From Caballeronia sordidicola (GTDB lineage: Bacteria > Pseudomonadota > Gammaproteobacteria > Burkholderiales > Burkholderiaceae), in assembly GCF_000729995.1 (NCBI RefSeq), contig NZ_JNFG01000014.1:62001-126000 (forward strand): a stretch of 64,000 bases of DNA, read 5' to 3'. Below the pieces are notes generated by a model. It did not search any database. It saw only the letters and a list, made by a program, of their open reading frames with translations, and was not told the DNA's origin. Positions 8,795-17,475 of the stretch are shown one piece after another; position 1 is the stretch's first letter; the number at the start of each line of letters is the position of its first letter. The position numbers were made by a program, and so were the translations under genes.

Positions 8795-8989
8795 CCGTCA
8801 AGCCGGCGCGTTTCTAGTGGGTCTCGAATGAGAAAAATTTACCGTTACGGAGACCGGTTAGCGATCCAGTCCCCACCTTCGTTGCAGTCCGCGAAACGCT
8901 CGAATTTCGATTGAAAATCCGCATTCTTAGAGGCGTATGGCGAAGCGCCCTTGTATGCAATTAAATTCGAAACGAGATATATTTCGAGG

Positions 8990-9694
8990 ATGAACAAACC
9001 CCGCAACGCCCAACCACATGCGCTTCCTGAGCCCGCAACCTGGGATGCGCGGCTCGCCCGCCGCCTCGTTACACCGCTCGTCGGCACCCCGATTACACCG
9101 AATCACCTGACCACGCTGCGCTTGCTGATTGGCATTGCCGGCGCTTATTACCTGTCGGTCGGCAGCTTCTGGTCGTGCAGCTTGGGCGCGTTGCTGATTG
9201 CGCTGTCCAATTTCGTCGACCATACAGACGGCGAACTCGCACGAATCAGCGGGCAATCGAGCAAAATCGGTCATTTTTACGATCTCGCGTGCGATTCGGT
9301 GGTGACCGTGCTGCTGTTCGTGGGTCTAGGGTTTTATGTGAAAGTGCACCATCCGGCCATGATCGTCTCGGCCGAATGGCTGGGCGGGATTGCGGGCGTC
9401 GCCGTCGCGCTGATCTTCTTCTTGCGCATGCGGATTGAGTCGATGGCGGGCAAGAGCGGCACGAAGCAGGCTTCCATGGCGGGTTTCGAGACCGAAGATG
9501 TCCTGTATCTGCTGCCGGTGGTGACGCTGCTCAACGGCATGACGCCATTCCTGGTGGCCGCCTCTGTTGGCGCTCCGCTATTTGCTGTGTGGGTTGTCGT
9601 GGATTATCAACGCGCGCTCCGGCGTGTCGCGCGGGCCACGGCGAGCGACAAAGACCCCGATGGTCAAGATCAAGATTTGCAGGCTGTTCAATGA
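8990..9694 (+). CDS. CDP-alcohol phosphatidyltransferase family protein
   Basis: The 234-residue membrane enzyme has the complete CDP-alcohol phosphatidyltransferase signature D(x)2DG(x)2AR(x)8G(x)3D(x)3D, with Asp77, Asp80, Asp98 and Asp102 as metal ligands. Several hydrophobic segments follow. Such enzymes join a CMP- or CDP-activated group to an alcohol. It is the first gene of a six-gene operon with PEP mutase, so the likely donor is a CMP-phosphonate and the acceptor a lipid alcohol; that is inference. The ATG at 8990 was chosen; a TTG at 8951 in frame is the alternative. Its stop overlaps the next start (ATGA at 9691). Confidence 0.85.
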   Translation: MNKPRNAQPHALPEPATWDARLARRLVTPLVGTPITPNHLTTLRLLIGIAGAYYLSVGSFWSCSLGALLIALSNFVDHTDGELARISGQSSKIGHFYDLACDSVVTVLLFVGLGFYVKVHHPAMIVSAEWLGGIAGVAVALIFFLRMRIESMAGKSGTKQASMAGFETEDVLYLLPVVTLLNGMTPFLVAASVGAPLFAVWVVVDYQRALRRVARATASDKDPDGQDQDLQAVQ

Positions 9695-10509
9695 ATTCAT
9701 CTGTCGATTCCTTATCCCCTCACGAGCTTGGCGGCAAGTCCGCTGAGCGCAAGAGCCTTCACGCGCTCGACGAAACCTTGGCCGCGCATCTTCAGCGCCT
9801 GTCTCCCGAGAGCCAAACCGCGAAGCTGCACAAAACGTTCGATAACCAGGGCGCGTTCCTGTATCTGGATGATTTTCTGCCGCGCGAGTTCACCGAGAAG
9901 CTGGTCGTTGCTGTCCATGCCGTCACACCTGCGATCAACCGCAATTATTTGCCAGGACACAAGCAAGGCGGCAGCGTCAGCCGTCACGCGATCGACGAAC
10001 TCGCGCCGTTCATCGCGGAGTTGTACCGCTCACCGGCGCTGATCAGCTGGCTGGAGAAAATCAGCGGCGACACGCTCCAGGAATCTCCCGCCGACGACCC
10101 GCACGCGTACGCGCTGTATTTCTATACGAAGGCGGGCGACCATATCGGCTGGCACTACGATACGTCGTACTACGAAGGCCGCCGCTACACCATGCTGCTC
10201 GGCGTGATGGACGATTCGTCGTGCCGTCTCGACTATGAGCTGCACACCCGCACGCCGGAAATTCCCGACCAGCCAGGTTCGGTGCAGATTCCGCCGGGCG
10301 GCCTGGTTTTCTTCGATGGCGACAAACTGCGCCATCGCATCACACCTGCGCGCGCAGGCGAATTCCGGGTCTCGCTGACCTTCGAATACGTCACGAATCC
10401 GAACATGCGTCCGTGGCAGCGGTTCATCTCGAACATGAAGGATTCGATCGCGTACTTTGGCTTCGGACAGGTTTTCCGCCGCAAAGGCGGGAAGAACGGC
10501 GCAGCATGA
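9691..10509 (+). CDS. 2-oxoglutarate/Fe(II)-dependent oxygenase
   Basis: The 272-residue protein carries a double-stranded beta-helix oxygenase core. The iron-binding facial triad is visible as His155-x-Asp157 (in HIGWHYDTSYY) and His215 (in RHRITPARAGEFRVSL), and Arg226 sits where 2-oxoglutarate is bound. The layout resembles prolyl-4-hydroxylase-like 2OG-FeII oxygenases rather than PhnY. It starts at ATG 9691, overlapping the previous stop, and its own stop overlaps the next start (ATGA at 10506). In this operon it probably hydroxylates the phosphonate head group or the lipid; the substrate is inferred only from context. Confidence 0.8.
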   Translation: MNSSVDSLSPHELGGKSAERKSLHALDETLAAHLQRLSPESQTAKLHKTFDNQGAFLYLDDFLPREFTEKLVVAVHAVTPAINRNYLPGHKQGGSVSRHAIDELAPFIAELYRSPALISWLEKISGDTLQESPADDPHAYALYFYTKAGDHIGWHYDTSYYEGRRYTMLLGVMDDSSCRLDYELHTRTPEIPDQPGSVQIPPGGLVFFDGDKLRHRITPARAGEFRVSLTFEYVTNPNMRPWQRFISNMKDSIAYFGFGQVFRRKGGKNGAA

Positions 10510-11513
10510 GCCGCGCCGGAACGGTCCTCCTGTCGCTCGGCGTGGTGTTGTTCATCGCGCTGCTCAGCTGGCAGGGCTTCGGTTCCGTCGCGACCGCGCT
10601 CGCGGCCGCAGGCTGGGGTCTGCTCGCGGTGGCGGCGTTCCATTTGCTGCCTGTCGTGATCGATGCGCTGGCTATCGAAACGCTCTTCGCCCGCAATGAA
10701 CGCGATGTGAGCTTCCGCGACGCGCTGCTCGCGCGCTGGACCGGTGAGTCGGTGAACAGCCTGATGCCGGCCGGACAGATTGGCGGTCCCATGCTGATGG
10801 TGCGTTATCTCTCGCAGCGCGGCATGCGGGCGCGCGACGCCGCTGCCGTCATTACCGTCAGCACGACGATGCAATCCGTCGGGCAAATGATCTTCGCCAT
10901 GCTCGGCCTCGCGCTGCTGAGCAGCTATGTGTCGGGCGTGGGCATGCTGCTGCCGGTGCTGATCGTGATCGTGGCGTGCTCGCTGATGGTCGTCGGCTTT
11001 TTCTTCGCGCAGCGCAAGGGTTTGTTCGCTCGCACGACGCGTTTTGCTTCGCAATTTGCTGCGCGCTTTTCGAAGAAGCGCGACTGGTCGTCGCTGGTGT
11101 CGCGCGCGGAAGCAGTGGACACCGCCGTGCTCGAACTCTACAAAAAGCCCGGACCGGTCGCGGCGAGTTTCGCGTTGAGCCTTCTGGGCTGGATCGTGGG
11201 GACTGGCGAGGTGTGGCTTGCGTTACGTTTGCTGGGTTCGCCGGTCGGCTGGGGCGAAGCGCTGATGCTGGAGAGCCTCGGTCAGGCCATTCGGGGCGCT
11301 GCGTTCTTCATTCCGGGTTCGCTGGGCGTGCAGGAGGGTGGCTACTTGCTGCTCGCGCGTCTGATCGGTCTGCCGCCGGAAGCCGCGCTCGCGCTTTCGT
11401 TAGCGAAGCGCGCACGGGAGTTACTGCTCGGCTTGCCGGGTATCGTTTATCTGCATTTCGCTGAAAAGGGCTGGCAGCGTCGTCGTCTCGCGCGCGTGCC
11501 GGATATCGAATAA
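10506..11513 (+). CDS. flippase-like membrane protein (LPG synthase TM / HpnL-like)
   Basis: The 335-residue integral membrane protein has about seven or eight hydrophobic segments and the pattern of the lysylphosphatidylglycerol synthase transmembrane region family: the early ARWTGESVNSLMPAGQIGGP segment and the late FFIPGSLGVQEGGY segment. It lacks the soluble aminoacyl-transferase domain of MprF. Stand-alone members, including hopanoid-associated HpnL, are thought to move lipids across the inner membrane. The start ATG 10506 overlaps the oxygenase stop. Here it may flip the phosphonolipid made by the neighbouring genes (inference). Confidence 0.8.
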   Translation: MSRAGTVLLSLGVVLFIALLSWQGFGSVATALAAAGWGLLAVAAFHLLPVVIDALAIETLFARNERDVSFRDALLARWTGESVNSLMPAGQIGGPMLMVRYLSQRGMRARDAAAVITVSTTMQSVGQMIFAMLGLALLSSYVSGVGMLLPVLIVIVACSLMVVGFFFAQRKGLFARTTRFASQFAARFSKKRDWSSLVSRAEAVDTAVLELYKKPGPVAASFALSLLGWIVGTGEVWLALRLLGSPVGWGEALMLESLGQAIRGAAFFIPGSLGVQEGGYLLLARLIGLPPEAALALSLAKRARELLLGLPGIVYLHFAEKGWQRRRLARVPDIE

Positions 11514-11534
11514 AGCATCACCGATAGGATCAAC

Positions 11535-12302
11535 ATGCGCGCAATTATTCTTGCCGCCGGGATGGGTTTGCGCCTGGTTCAGCCGGAAGGGCAGCAAAAG
11601 CCGAAGTGCCTGCTGCGTTTCGGCGAGTCGTCGCTGCTCGAACGCCATCTTCAATTGCTGAAGACGGCCGGCGTTAAAGAAATCGTCTTCGTGCTCGGCT
11701 TCAAGCATGAGCAGGTGGAAGCGGAACTTGCTTCGATCGACTGGAAACCGCACACGGAAGTGGTTGTGAACCGCGAGTTTTCGCTCGGCAGCGTGCTGTC
11801 CGTGCACACGGCGGCCGAAGCGCTGACGCGCGGCGGCGACGTGCTGCTGATGGACGCCGACGTGCTCTACGACGAACGCATTCTCGAGCCGCTGGTGGCG
11901 GGCGCGGGACCGGTAAATCGCCTGTTGATCGACCGTGATTTCGAAGCCGGCGATGAGCCCGTGAAGCTTTGCGTGGCGAACGGCGTGCCGGTGGAATTGC
12001 GCAAGCAAGTGCTGGCGGACCTTCAGTTCGACGTGATTGGCGAGTCGGTGGGATTTTTCCGCTTCGATGAAACCGCTGCACGGCGTCTGGCCGAACTCGT
12101 CGCGGGGTATATCGAGACGGGCCGTGCCAACTTGCCGCACGAGGAAGCCGTACGCGATTTGCTGCTGGAACGCAGCCAGGTATTCGACGTGGCCGACGTA
12201 ACCGGCGCGCCTTGGATAGAAATCGATTTTCAGAACGACGTTAAACGCGCGGCCGACGAAGTCTTGCCGCAACTGCGTCAGCTTGCAGGAGCTCTACGAT
12301 GA
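11535..12302 (+). CDS. PntC-like nucleotidyltransferase (predicted CTP:phosphonate type)
   Basis: The 255-residue protein is a GT-A-fold nucleotidyltransferase. The nucleotide-binding loop [10 protein letters not shown] is at residues 5-14, followed by the lysine-containing KPKCLLRF and the metal-binding Asp107-Ala-Asp109. It resembles phosphocholine and phosphonate cytidylyltransferases. With PEP mutase next door and a CDP-alcohol phosphatidyltransferase in the same operon, activation of a phosphonate with CTP is the most economical role. An AGGATC ribosome site precedes ATG 11535. Its last codons overlap the next start (ATGA at 12299). Confidence 0.75.
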   Translation: MRAIILAAGMGLRLVQPEGQQKPKCLLRFGESSLLERHLQLLKTAGVKEIVFVLGFKHEQVEAELASIDWKPHTEVVVNREFSLGSVLSVHTAAEALTRGGDVLLMDADVLYDERILEPLVAGAGPVNRLLIDRDFEAGDEPVKLCVANGVPVELRKQVLADLQFDVIGESVGFFRFDETAARRLAELVAGYIETGRANLPHEEAVRDLLLERSQVFDVADVTGAPWIEIDFQNDVKRAADEVLPQLRQLAGALR

Positions 12303-13999
12303 ATGCACCGTATCAACTACCCGCTGCTTATGCACGCAGCCTTCGCCTGCGCGAGATGCTGCAGAGCAATCAGCTCGAATTCCTGATGGAAGCGCACAAC
12401 GGCTTGTCCGCGCGCATTGTGAAGGAAGCCGGTTTCAAGGCGATTTGGGGATCGGGTCTCACGATCTCCGCGCAGTTCGGCGTACGCGACAACAACGAAG
12501 CGAGTTGGACGCAAGTGGTCGACACGCTGGAGTTCATGGCGGACGCGAGCGACCTGCCTATCCTGCTTGATGGCGACACCGGTTATGGCAACTTCAACAA
12601 CGTGCGCCGGCTGGTAAAAAAGCTGGAGCAGCGCGGCATTGCCGGCGTCTGTATCGAAGACAAGCAGTTTCCGAAGACCAATAGTTTTCTCAACGGCGAG
12701 CGCCAGCCGCTGGCCGAGATGGACGAATTCTGCGGCAAGATCAAGGCCGGCAAGGACTCGCAAAGCGATCCGAATTTCTCCATCGTCGCGCGCGTGGAAG
12801 CGTTGATCGCGGGCTGGGGCATGGAAGAAGCGTTGAAGCGCGCGGAGGCTTATCGCCAGGCGGGTGCCGATGCCATCCTGATTCACAGCAAGCTGTCCAA
12901 GCCGGACGAAATTCTCACGTTCGCACGCGAATGGGCTGGCCGCGGCCCGCTCGTGATCGTGCCGACCAAGTACTACAGCACGCCGACCGATGTGTTCCGC
13001 CAGGCCGGTATCAGCACGGTGATCTGGGCGAACCATTTGCTGCGCGGCGCGGCGTCGACCATGCAGGCGATCGCGAAGGAAATCTACAGCAGCGAGACGC
13101 TCGTGAATGTGGAAGACCGCGTGGCGACGGTGAACGAAATCTTCCGTCTGCAAGACGCCGAAGAATATTCGGCGGCTGAAAGCGTGTATCTGTCGTCGGC
13201 GAGTGCATCGCGTAATGCTGTCGTGCTGGCGGCAAGCCGGGGCGCCGGGCTGGAAGCCGTTACCGCCGATAAACCCAAGGTCATGCTGCCCATCGCAGGC
13301 AAGCCGCTGCTGCGTCGCCTAGTGGAAGCGTTCAAGAAAGAAGGGATCAACGATATTACGGTGGTCGGTGGTTATCGGGCCGATGCCATCGATACATCGG
13401 GTATCCGCCTCGTCGTGAACGAGAAGCACGAGCAGACGGGTGAACTGGCGTCGCTGGCATGCGCGGCGAAATCGTTCACCGCCGACACCGTGATCTCCTA
13501 CGGCGACCTCTTGTTCCGCAGCTACATTCTTCGCGATCTGGTGGAATCGGACAGCGATTTCTGCGTGGTCGTGGATTCGTCACAGACGCCGGCAGCCGGC
13601 GGGGCATCGACGGACTTTGCGTACTGCTCCACGGCGGACGATCGCGCGTTGTTCGGGCAGAAGGTCTGGCTCGAAAGCGTGACGAGCTCGGCCGGTCCGA
13701 CGAATTCCAAGACGCCGCAAGGCCGCTGGATGGGCCTGCTCAATGTGCGCGGCGCAGGCCGTGAACGTCTGGTCGCGATGCTCGAAAAACTGCAGCAACG
13801 CGCTGACTTCAACAAGCTCGACATGGCCGCGTTGCTCAACGCGCTGATTGCCGCGGACGAAAAGATCGAAGTGCAGTACGTGCACGGTCACTGGCGCGGC
13901 GTGAACGACCTCGACGAGTTGCGCCAAGCCGGCGATTTCGCGCACGGCCAGGCGCCGTACGGATCGAACGGCTCAGGCTCGTCGGAGGCCGGCGCGTGA
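12299..13999 (+). CDS. aepX: phosphoenolpyruvate mutase fused to nucleotidyltransferase-like domain
   Basis: The 566-residue protein has two domains. Residues 1-295 form a PEP mutase of the isocitrate lyase superfamily: the metal-binding DGDTGYGN is at 91-98, and the PEP-mutase-specific signature EDKxxxxxNS is Glu120-Asp-Lys...Asn128-Ser129. That signature separates true mutases from lyases. This domain turns phosphoenolpyruvate into phosphonopyruvate, the step that makes the C-P bond. Residues from about 303 form a nucleotidyltransferase-like domain ([17 protein letters not shown]), but its first loop reads LAASRGAGL instead of the canonical LAAGxGxR. A GGAG ribosome site precedes ATG 12299. 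The gene overlaps both neighbours by 4 bases. Confidence 0.93.
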   Translation: MNAPYQLPAAYARSLRLREMLQSNQLEFLMEAHNGLSARIVKEAGFKAIWGSGLTISAQFGVRDNNEASWTQVVDTLEFMADASDLPILLDGDTGYGNFNNVRRLVKKLEQRGIAGVCIEDKQFPKTNSFLNGERQPLAEMDEFCGKIKAGKDSQSDPNFSIVARVEALIAGWGMEEALKRAEAYRQAGADAILIHSKLSKPDEILTFAREWAGRGPLVIVPTKYYSTPTDVFRQAGISTVIWANHLLRGAASTMQAIAKEIYSSETLVNVEDRVATVNEIFRLQDAEEYSAAESVYLSSASASRNAVVLAASRGAGLEAVTADKPKVMLPIAGKPLLRRLVEAFKKEGINDITVVGGYRADAIDTSGIRLVVNEKHEQTGELASLACAAKSFTADTVISYGDLLFRSYILRDLVESDSDFCVVVDSSQTPAAGGASTDFAYCSTADDRALFGQKVWLESVTSSAGPTNSKTPQGRWMGLLNVRGAGRERLVAMLEKLQQRADFNKLDMAALLNALIAADEKIEVQYVHGHWRGVNDLDELRQAGDFAHGQAPYGSNGSGSSEAGA

Positions 14000-15171
14000 T
14001 CGAAGCTGCACAATTTGTCGAAGCTGCGCGCGAGCGCGGTTTCGACTGGTACGCGGGCGTGCCGTGCTCGTACTTGACGCCGTTCATCAACTACGTGCTG
14101 CAGGATGAGTCGCTGAACTATGTGTCGGCGGCGAATGAGGGCGACGCGGTTGCATTGATCGCGGGCGTGGCGCTGGGCGCATCGGGCGTGCATAAGGCGC
14201 GTCGCGGCATTTCGATGATGCAGAACTCCGGGCTCGGCAATGCGGTGAGCCCGCTGACCTCGCTCACGTGGACGTTCAGGCTGCCGCAATTGTTGATCGT
14301 CACGTGGCGCGGTCAACCGGGTGTTGCCGATGAACCGCAGCACGCGCTGATGGGACCCGTCACGCCGGCCATGCTCGACACGATGGAAATTCCGTGGGAA
14401 CTGTTCCCCACGGAAGCCGATGCAATCGGACCCGCGCTCGATCGTGCAACCGCGCATATGGACAGCACGGGGCGCCCGTACGCATTGGTGATGCAGAAGG
14501 GCAGCGTCGCGCCGTACAAGTTGAACAAGAAAGGCTTGAGCGGGGTGCGTCAGCGCGCGTTGAACGAGCGCGCCGAGGTTCAGTCGTTTGAAGGCACGGG
14601 CGAACGCGCGTCACGTCGCGACGCTTTGGAACGCGTGATCGCGCATACGCCGAAAGAGTCGACGGTCGTGCTGGCATCGACGGGATTTTGCGGGCGGGAA
14701 CTCTACGCTATCGATGACCGTGAGAACCAGCTCTACCTGGTTGGATCGATGGGATGCGTGACGCCTATGGCGCTCGGCCTGGCGTTGTCGCGGCCTGACC
14801 TTCAGGTCATTGCGCTCGATGGCGATGGCGCCGCGCTGATGCGCATGAGCGTGTTCGCGACGCTCGGCGCTTACGGTCCGTCCAATCTCACGCACTTGTT
14901 GCTGGACAACGGTGCGCATGAGTCGACCGGTGGTCAGGCGACGGTGTCGGAGGGCGTAGAGTTCGCGCGGATCGCGTCTGCGTGCGGATACGCGCTCGCG
15001 CTGGACGGCGATGACGTCTCAATCGTCGACCGGCTGTTCGACGCGAAGGATGTCGATGGTGTGCGCTTCGCCCGTCTGTCGATCAACACCGGCACGCCGA
15101 GCGACCTGCCGCGCCCGTCGATTACGCCAGAAGATGTGCGTAGCCGGTTGCAGGCTCATATCGGAAGTTAG
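13996..15171 (+). CDS. ppd: phosphonopyruvate decarboxylase
   Basis: The 391-residue thiamine-diphosphate enzyme decarboxylates phosphonopyruvate to phosphonoacetaldehyde, which pulls the unfavourable PEP mutase reaction forward. The cofactor-activating Glu is in AANEGDAVA (near residue 49), and the ThDP/Mg-binding segment [11 protein letters not shown]...[14 protein letters not shown] is near 275-315. The length is usual for the family. It starts with GTG 13996, overlapping the previous stop (GTGA), with a strong GGAGG eight bases upstream. It is the last gene of the operon and is followed by a terminator. Confidence 0.94.
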   Translation: MIEAAQFVEAARERGFDWYAGVPCSYLTPFINYVLQDESLNYVSAANEGDAVALIAGVALGASGVHKARRGISMMQNSGLGNAVSPLTSLTWTFRLPQLLIVTWRGQPGVADEPQHALMGPVTPAMLDTMEIPWELFPTEADAIGPALDRATAHMDSTGRPYALVMQKGSVAPYKLNKKGLSGVRQRALNERAEVQSFEGTGERASRRDALERVIAHTPKESTVVLASTGFCGRELYAIDDRENQLYLVGSMGCVTPMALGLALSRPDLQVIALDGDGAALMRMSVFATLGAYGPSNLTHLLLDNGAHESTGGQATVSEGVEFARIASACGYALALDGDDVSIVDRLFDAKDVDGVRFARLSINTGTPSDLPRPSITPEDVRSRLQAHIGS

Positions 15172-15187
15172 ACAGCCCGCTATTCAC

Positions 15188-15229
15188 CCAAAGGCCGCGC
15201 CAACTATTGTTAGCGCGGCCTTTGGTTTT
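15188..15229 (+). terminator. terminator of the phosphonate operon
   Basis: A perfect 13-bp stem (15188-15200 with 15213-15225) and a 12-nt loop are followed by TTTT, 16 bp after the ppd stop. It could also serve the minus-strand gene that ends at 15241. Confidence 0.85.
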
Positions 15230-15240
15230 CTGCCCACGCA

Positions 15241-15711
15241 TCAATCGTGGTTGATCGTGGCTAATTGCGGCGAATCGGGCTTGCAGAAGATCGCGGTAAT
15301 AAAAGGCGCGACGCGATGAATAACGGCGTCGCTGCCGGCTGCGCGAACCTTTTCCTTGACCGCGTTTTCCCCGCCGATCACGACGGCTCCATAAGCCGAA
15401 TCGGCGATCGGTTCGCCATTTCCTTGCTTGAAAATCACGTCATTCTTCTGAAAACCGACTACCGCGAATACACCGAAATCAAATGCGGTCAGATGACTGT
15501 CGCGCGTTGGTCTAAACGCGTTGATTGAATTGGGCTCCACGCGCATGGGCGTGGTTTCTATCGCGTGGTTTTCCTGAAGCGGCGCGATAAACGCATGCGC
15601 GCTCGATTTGCAATCAAGTTGGGCGTCCAGCGCGTAAGCCGAAGCCTGCGCGGACGATGCTGCAATAAGGACGAATAAGCCGATGCGGACGGCTTTTATG
15701 AGTGGCTTCAT
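15241..15711 (-). CDS. secreted hypothetical protein
   Basis: The protein of 156 residues begins with a signal peptide (Lys-rich start, hydrophobic IGLFVLIAASSAQASAYA, cleavage near residue 25). Two cysteines (in QLDCKSS and AIFCKPD) could form a disulfide in the mature protein. No family is recognised. The ATG at 15711 was chosen because it starts the signal peptide; the frame is open to 15759. It converges with the phosphonate operon and shares the terminator region. Confidence 0.6.
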   Translation of the reverse strand: MKPLIKAVRIGLFVLIAASSAQASAYALDAQLDCKSSAHAFIAPLQENHAIETTPMRVEPNSINAFRPTRDSHLTAFDFGVFAVVGFQKNDVIFKQGNGEPIADSAYGAVVIGGENAVKEKVRAAGSDAVIHRVAPFITAIFCKPDSPQLATINHD

Positions 15712-15874
15712 GTTTGTTTCATCCCTCGCGCCCGTGAAGGACGCGACAGGAGTACGCACGCGGCGTTACCAAAAGCCTAGACTTTAGCGGTAAGCGGGAA
15801 AGTGTGCTTAAACAAGTGCTTAGAGCCCGTGTAGCGGGGCGGTGCGACGGGCGTTCGCGTTGAATTTGTGGTGA

Positions 15875-15928
15875 AATTCGCACAGCTGACGGTAGTCCTC
15901 AGTGGAATTACTGTCAGCTATGCGAATT
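15875..15928. repeat. 20-bp imperfect inverted repeat
   Basis: The arms 15875-15894 and 15909-15928 match at 18 of 20 positions when one is reversed and complemented, with a 14-nt loop. A TGGTTTTT run follows on the plus strand. It may be a terminator or a dispersed palindromic element; it is not attached to a plus-strand gene that I can identify. Confidence 0.7.
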
Positions 15929-16010
15929 GGTTTTTCGAAGCGACGAACCGCCCCGCGAAGGATGTCAGTTAATCGAAAGTCCAGATGCGGAAGTGGGCCG
16001 CGCTAAAGAC

Positions 16011-16046
16011 AACGAGCGCGCCGAGCAAAAACTCGGCGCGCTCGTT
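16011..16046 (-). terminator. terminator of the purine operon
   Basis: A perfect 15-bp stem (16011-16025 with 16032-16046) with a 6-nt loop lies about 60 bp beyond the guaD stop on the minus strand. The U run is weak, but the stem is very stable. Confidence 0.7.
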
Positions 16047-16108
16047 ATGTCCAGGCAGTACCGGGCGGGTCATCGTCGCTTTAAGCGCGAGACCCAATCG
16101 CTACTCCT

Positions 16109-17440
16109 TCAAGCTGCTGCTAACTCCGGCACCGTCCCGCGTCGCGTCTCTCTCCGATGCACGCATTTCCCTGCAGCATACGTCTCGAACACGGCGCGGT
16201 CGTCGCCGAGCATGGCGAATGCGAACAGCAGTTCTTCCAGCGATTCCGCCCGCGTCGTCCGGCGGTCCAGCAGAGGCGTACCGGACGGGTCGAGCACGAC
16301 GAAATCCGCCTCGCTGCCGGGCTTCAGCGTTCCCACGCGGTCCGACATATCGAGCACTTCAGCCGCGCCCGTGGTCGCCAGCCAGAACATCCGCGCCGCG
16401 GTCAGGTGATGGCCCGTCAGGCGCGCGATCTTGTGTGCTTCGCCCATGGTTTGCAGCATCGAAAACGTCGTGCCGCCGCCTACATCGGTTGCGAGCGCCA
16501 CCGGCATCTTCGCGGCCCCGGCCTTTTCGATATCGAACAAGCCGCTGCCGAGGAACAAATTCGATGTCGGGCAATGCGACGCCACCGCACCGGTTTCAGC
16601 CATGCGCTGGCGGTCGGTATCGTCGAGATAGATGCAATGGCCGTAGACCGCGCGCTGACGCAGCAAGTCATAGTGATCGTAGATATCCAGATAGCTCCGA
16701 TGCCCCGGAAACAGGCTTTCGACCCACTTGATCTCATCGGTGTTTTCGGCAACGTGGCTCTGGATATACACGTCCTGGTGCTTGCGCGCGAGCACCGCAC
16801 AGGCTTCGAGTTGCTCCTCCGTCGAGGTCGGCGCGAAACGTGGCGTCAGCGCGTATTCCTGTCGTCCGCGACCATGCCAGCGCGCGATAAGCTCCGCGCT
16901 GTCGTCATAGCCCGATTGCGCGGTATCACGAAGATACTCCGGGCAATTGCGGTCCATCAGCACCTTGCCCGCGATCATGCGCAGGTTGCGCGATTCGCTT
17001 TCGCTGAAGAAGGCATCGGCGGATTGCTTGTGGACCGTGCAGTACACGAGTGCGGTAGTCGTGCCGCAAGCAAGCAGTTCATCGATGAAAAAGCTTGCCG
17101 TCTCGCGTGCGTACGCTGGGTCCTCGAACTTGCGCTCGGTCGGAAACGTGTACGTGTTCAACCATGGCAACAGACCCGGCGCGGGCGACGCGATCATGTC
17201 GGTCTGCGGATAGTGAATGTGCGAGTCGATGAAACCCGGCACGATCAATTTGTCCCGCAGGTCCTTTACGATTGCATCGGGTGCGATGGCGTTGCGTAAC
17301 GCCGCATACGCGCCCGCCGCCACCACGCGGCCCTCTTCCACCAGTAACAGGCCGTCGGTTTCATACACGGCGTTGTCATCGGAAAGAGCAGGGTCGTCGC
17401 GGAAAGTGAGTAGCTGTGCGCGGTAAGCGGTCTGAGTCAT
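16109..17440 (-). CDS. guaD: guanine deaminase
   Basis: The 443-residue amidohydrolase converts guanine to xanthine. The metal-binding HxH is His74-Ile-His76 in GFIDSHIHYPQTD, a signature typical of guanine deaminases. Further ligands are in QSHVAENTDE, YGHCIYLDD and ATDVGGGTTFS. The length fits GuaD. The ATG at 17440 is used because it begins the family N terminus; the frame stays open to 17791. It is the last gene of the purine operon and delivers xanthine to the Xdh enzyme encoded upstream. Confidence 0.93.
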   Translation of the reverse strand: MTQTAYRAQLLTFRDDPALSDDNAVYETDGLLLVEEGRVVAAGAYAALRNAIAPDAIVKDLRDKLIVPGFIDSHIHYPQTDMIASPAPGLLPWLNTYTFPTERKFEDPAYARETASFFIDELLACGTTTALVYCTVHKQSADAFFSESESRNLRMIAGKVLMDRNCPEYLRDTAQSGYDDSAELIARWHGRGRQEYALTPRFAPTSTEEQLEACAVLARKHQDVYIQSHVAENTDEIKWVESLFPGHRSYLDIYDHYDLLRQRAVYGHCIYLDDTDRQRMAETGAVASHCPTSNLFLGSGLFDIEKAGAAKMPVALATDVGGGTTFSMLQTMGEAHKIARLTGHHLTAARMFWLATTGAAEVLDMSDRVGTLKPGSEADFVVLDPSGTPLLDRRTTRAESLEELLFAFAMLGDDRAVFETYAAGKCVHRRETRRGTVPELAAA

Positions 17441-17475
17441 GGGTGAAACGTCTCCAGTAAAGCGGGTCAACGCCC

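Larger units (their letters stand above)
15712..16108. other. intergenic region with two hairpins
   Basis: This gap lies between the secreted hypothetical gene and the end of guaD. It holds the long imperfect inverted repeat at 15875-15928 and the guaD terminator at 16011-16046. No open frame is convincing. Confidence 0.5.
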
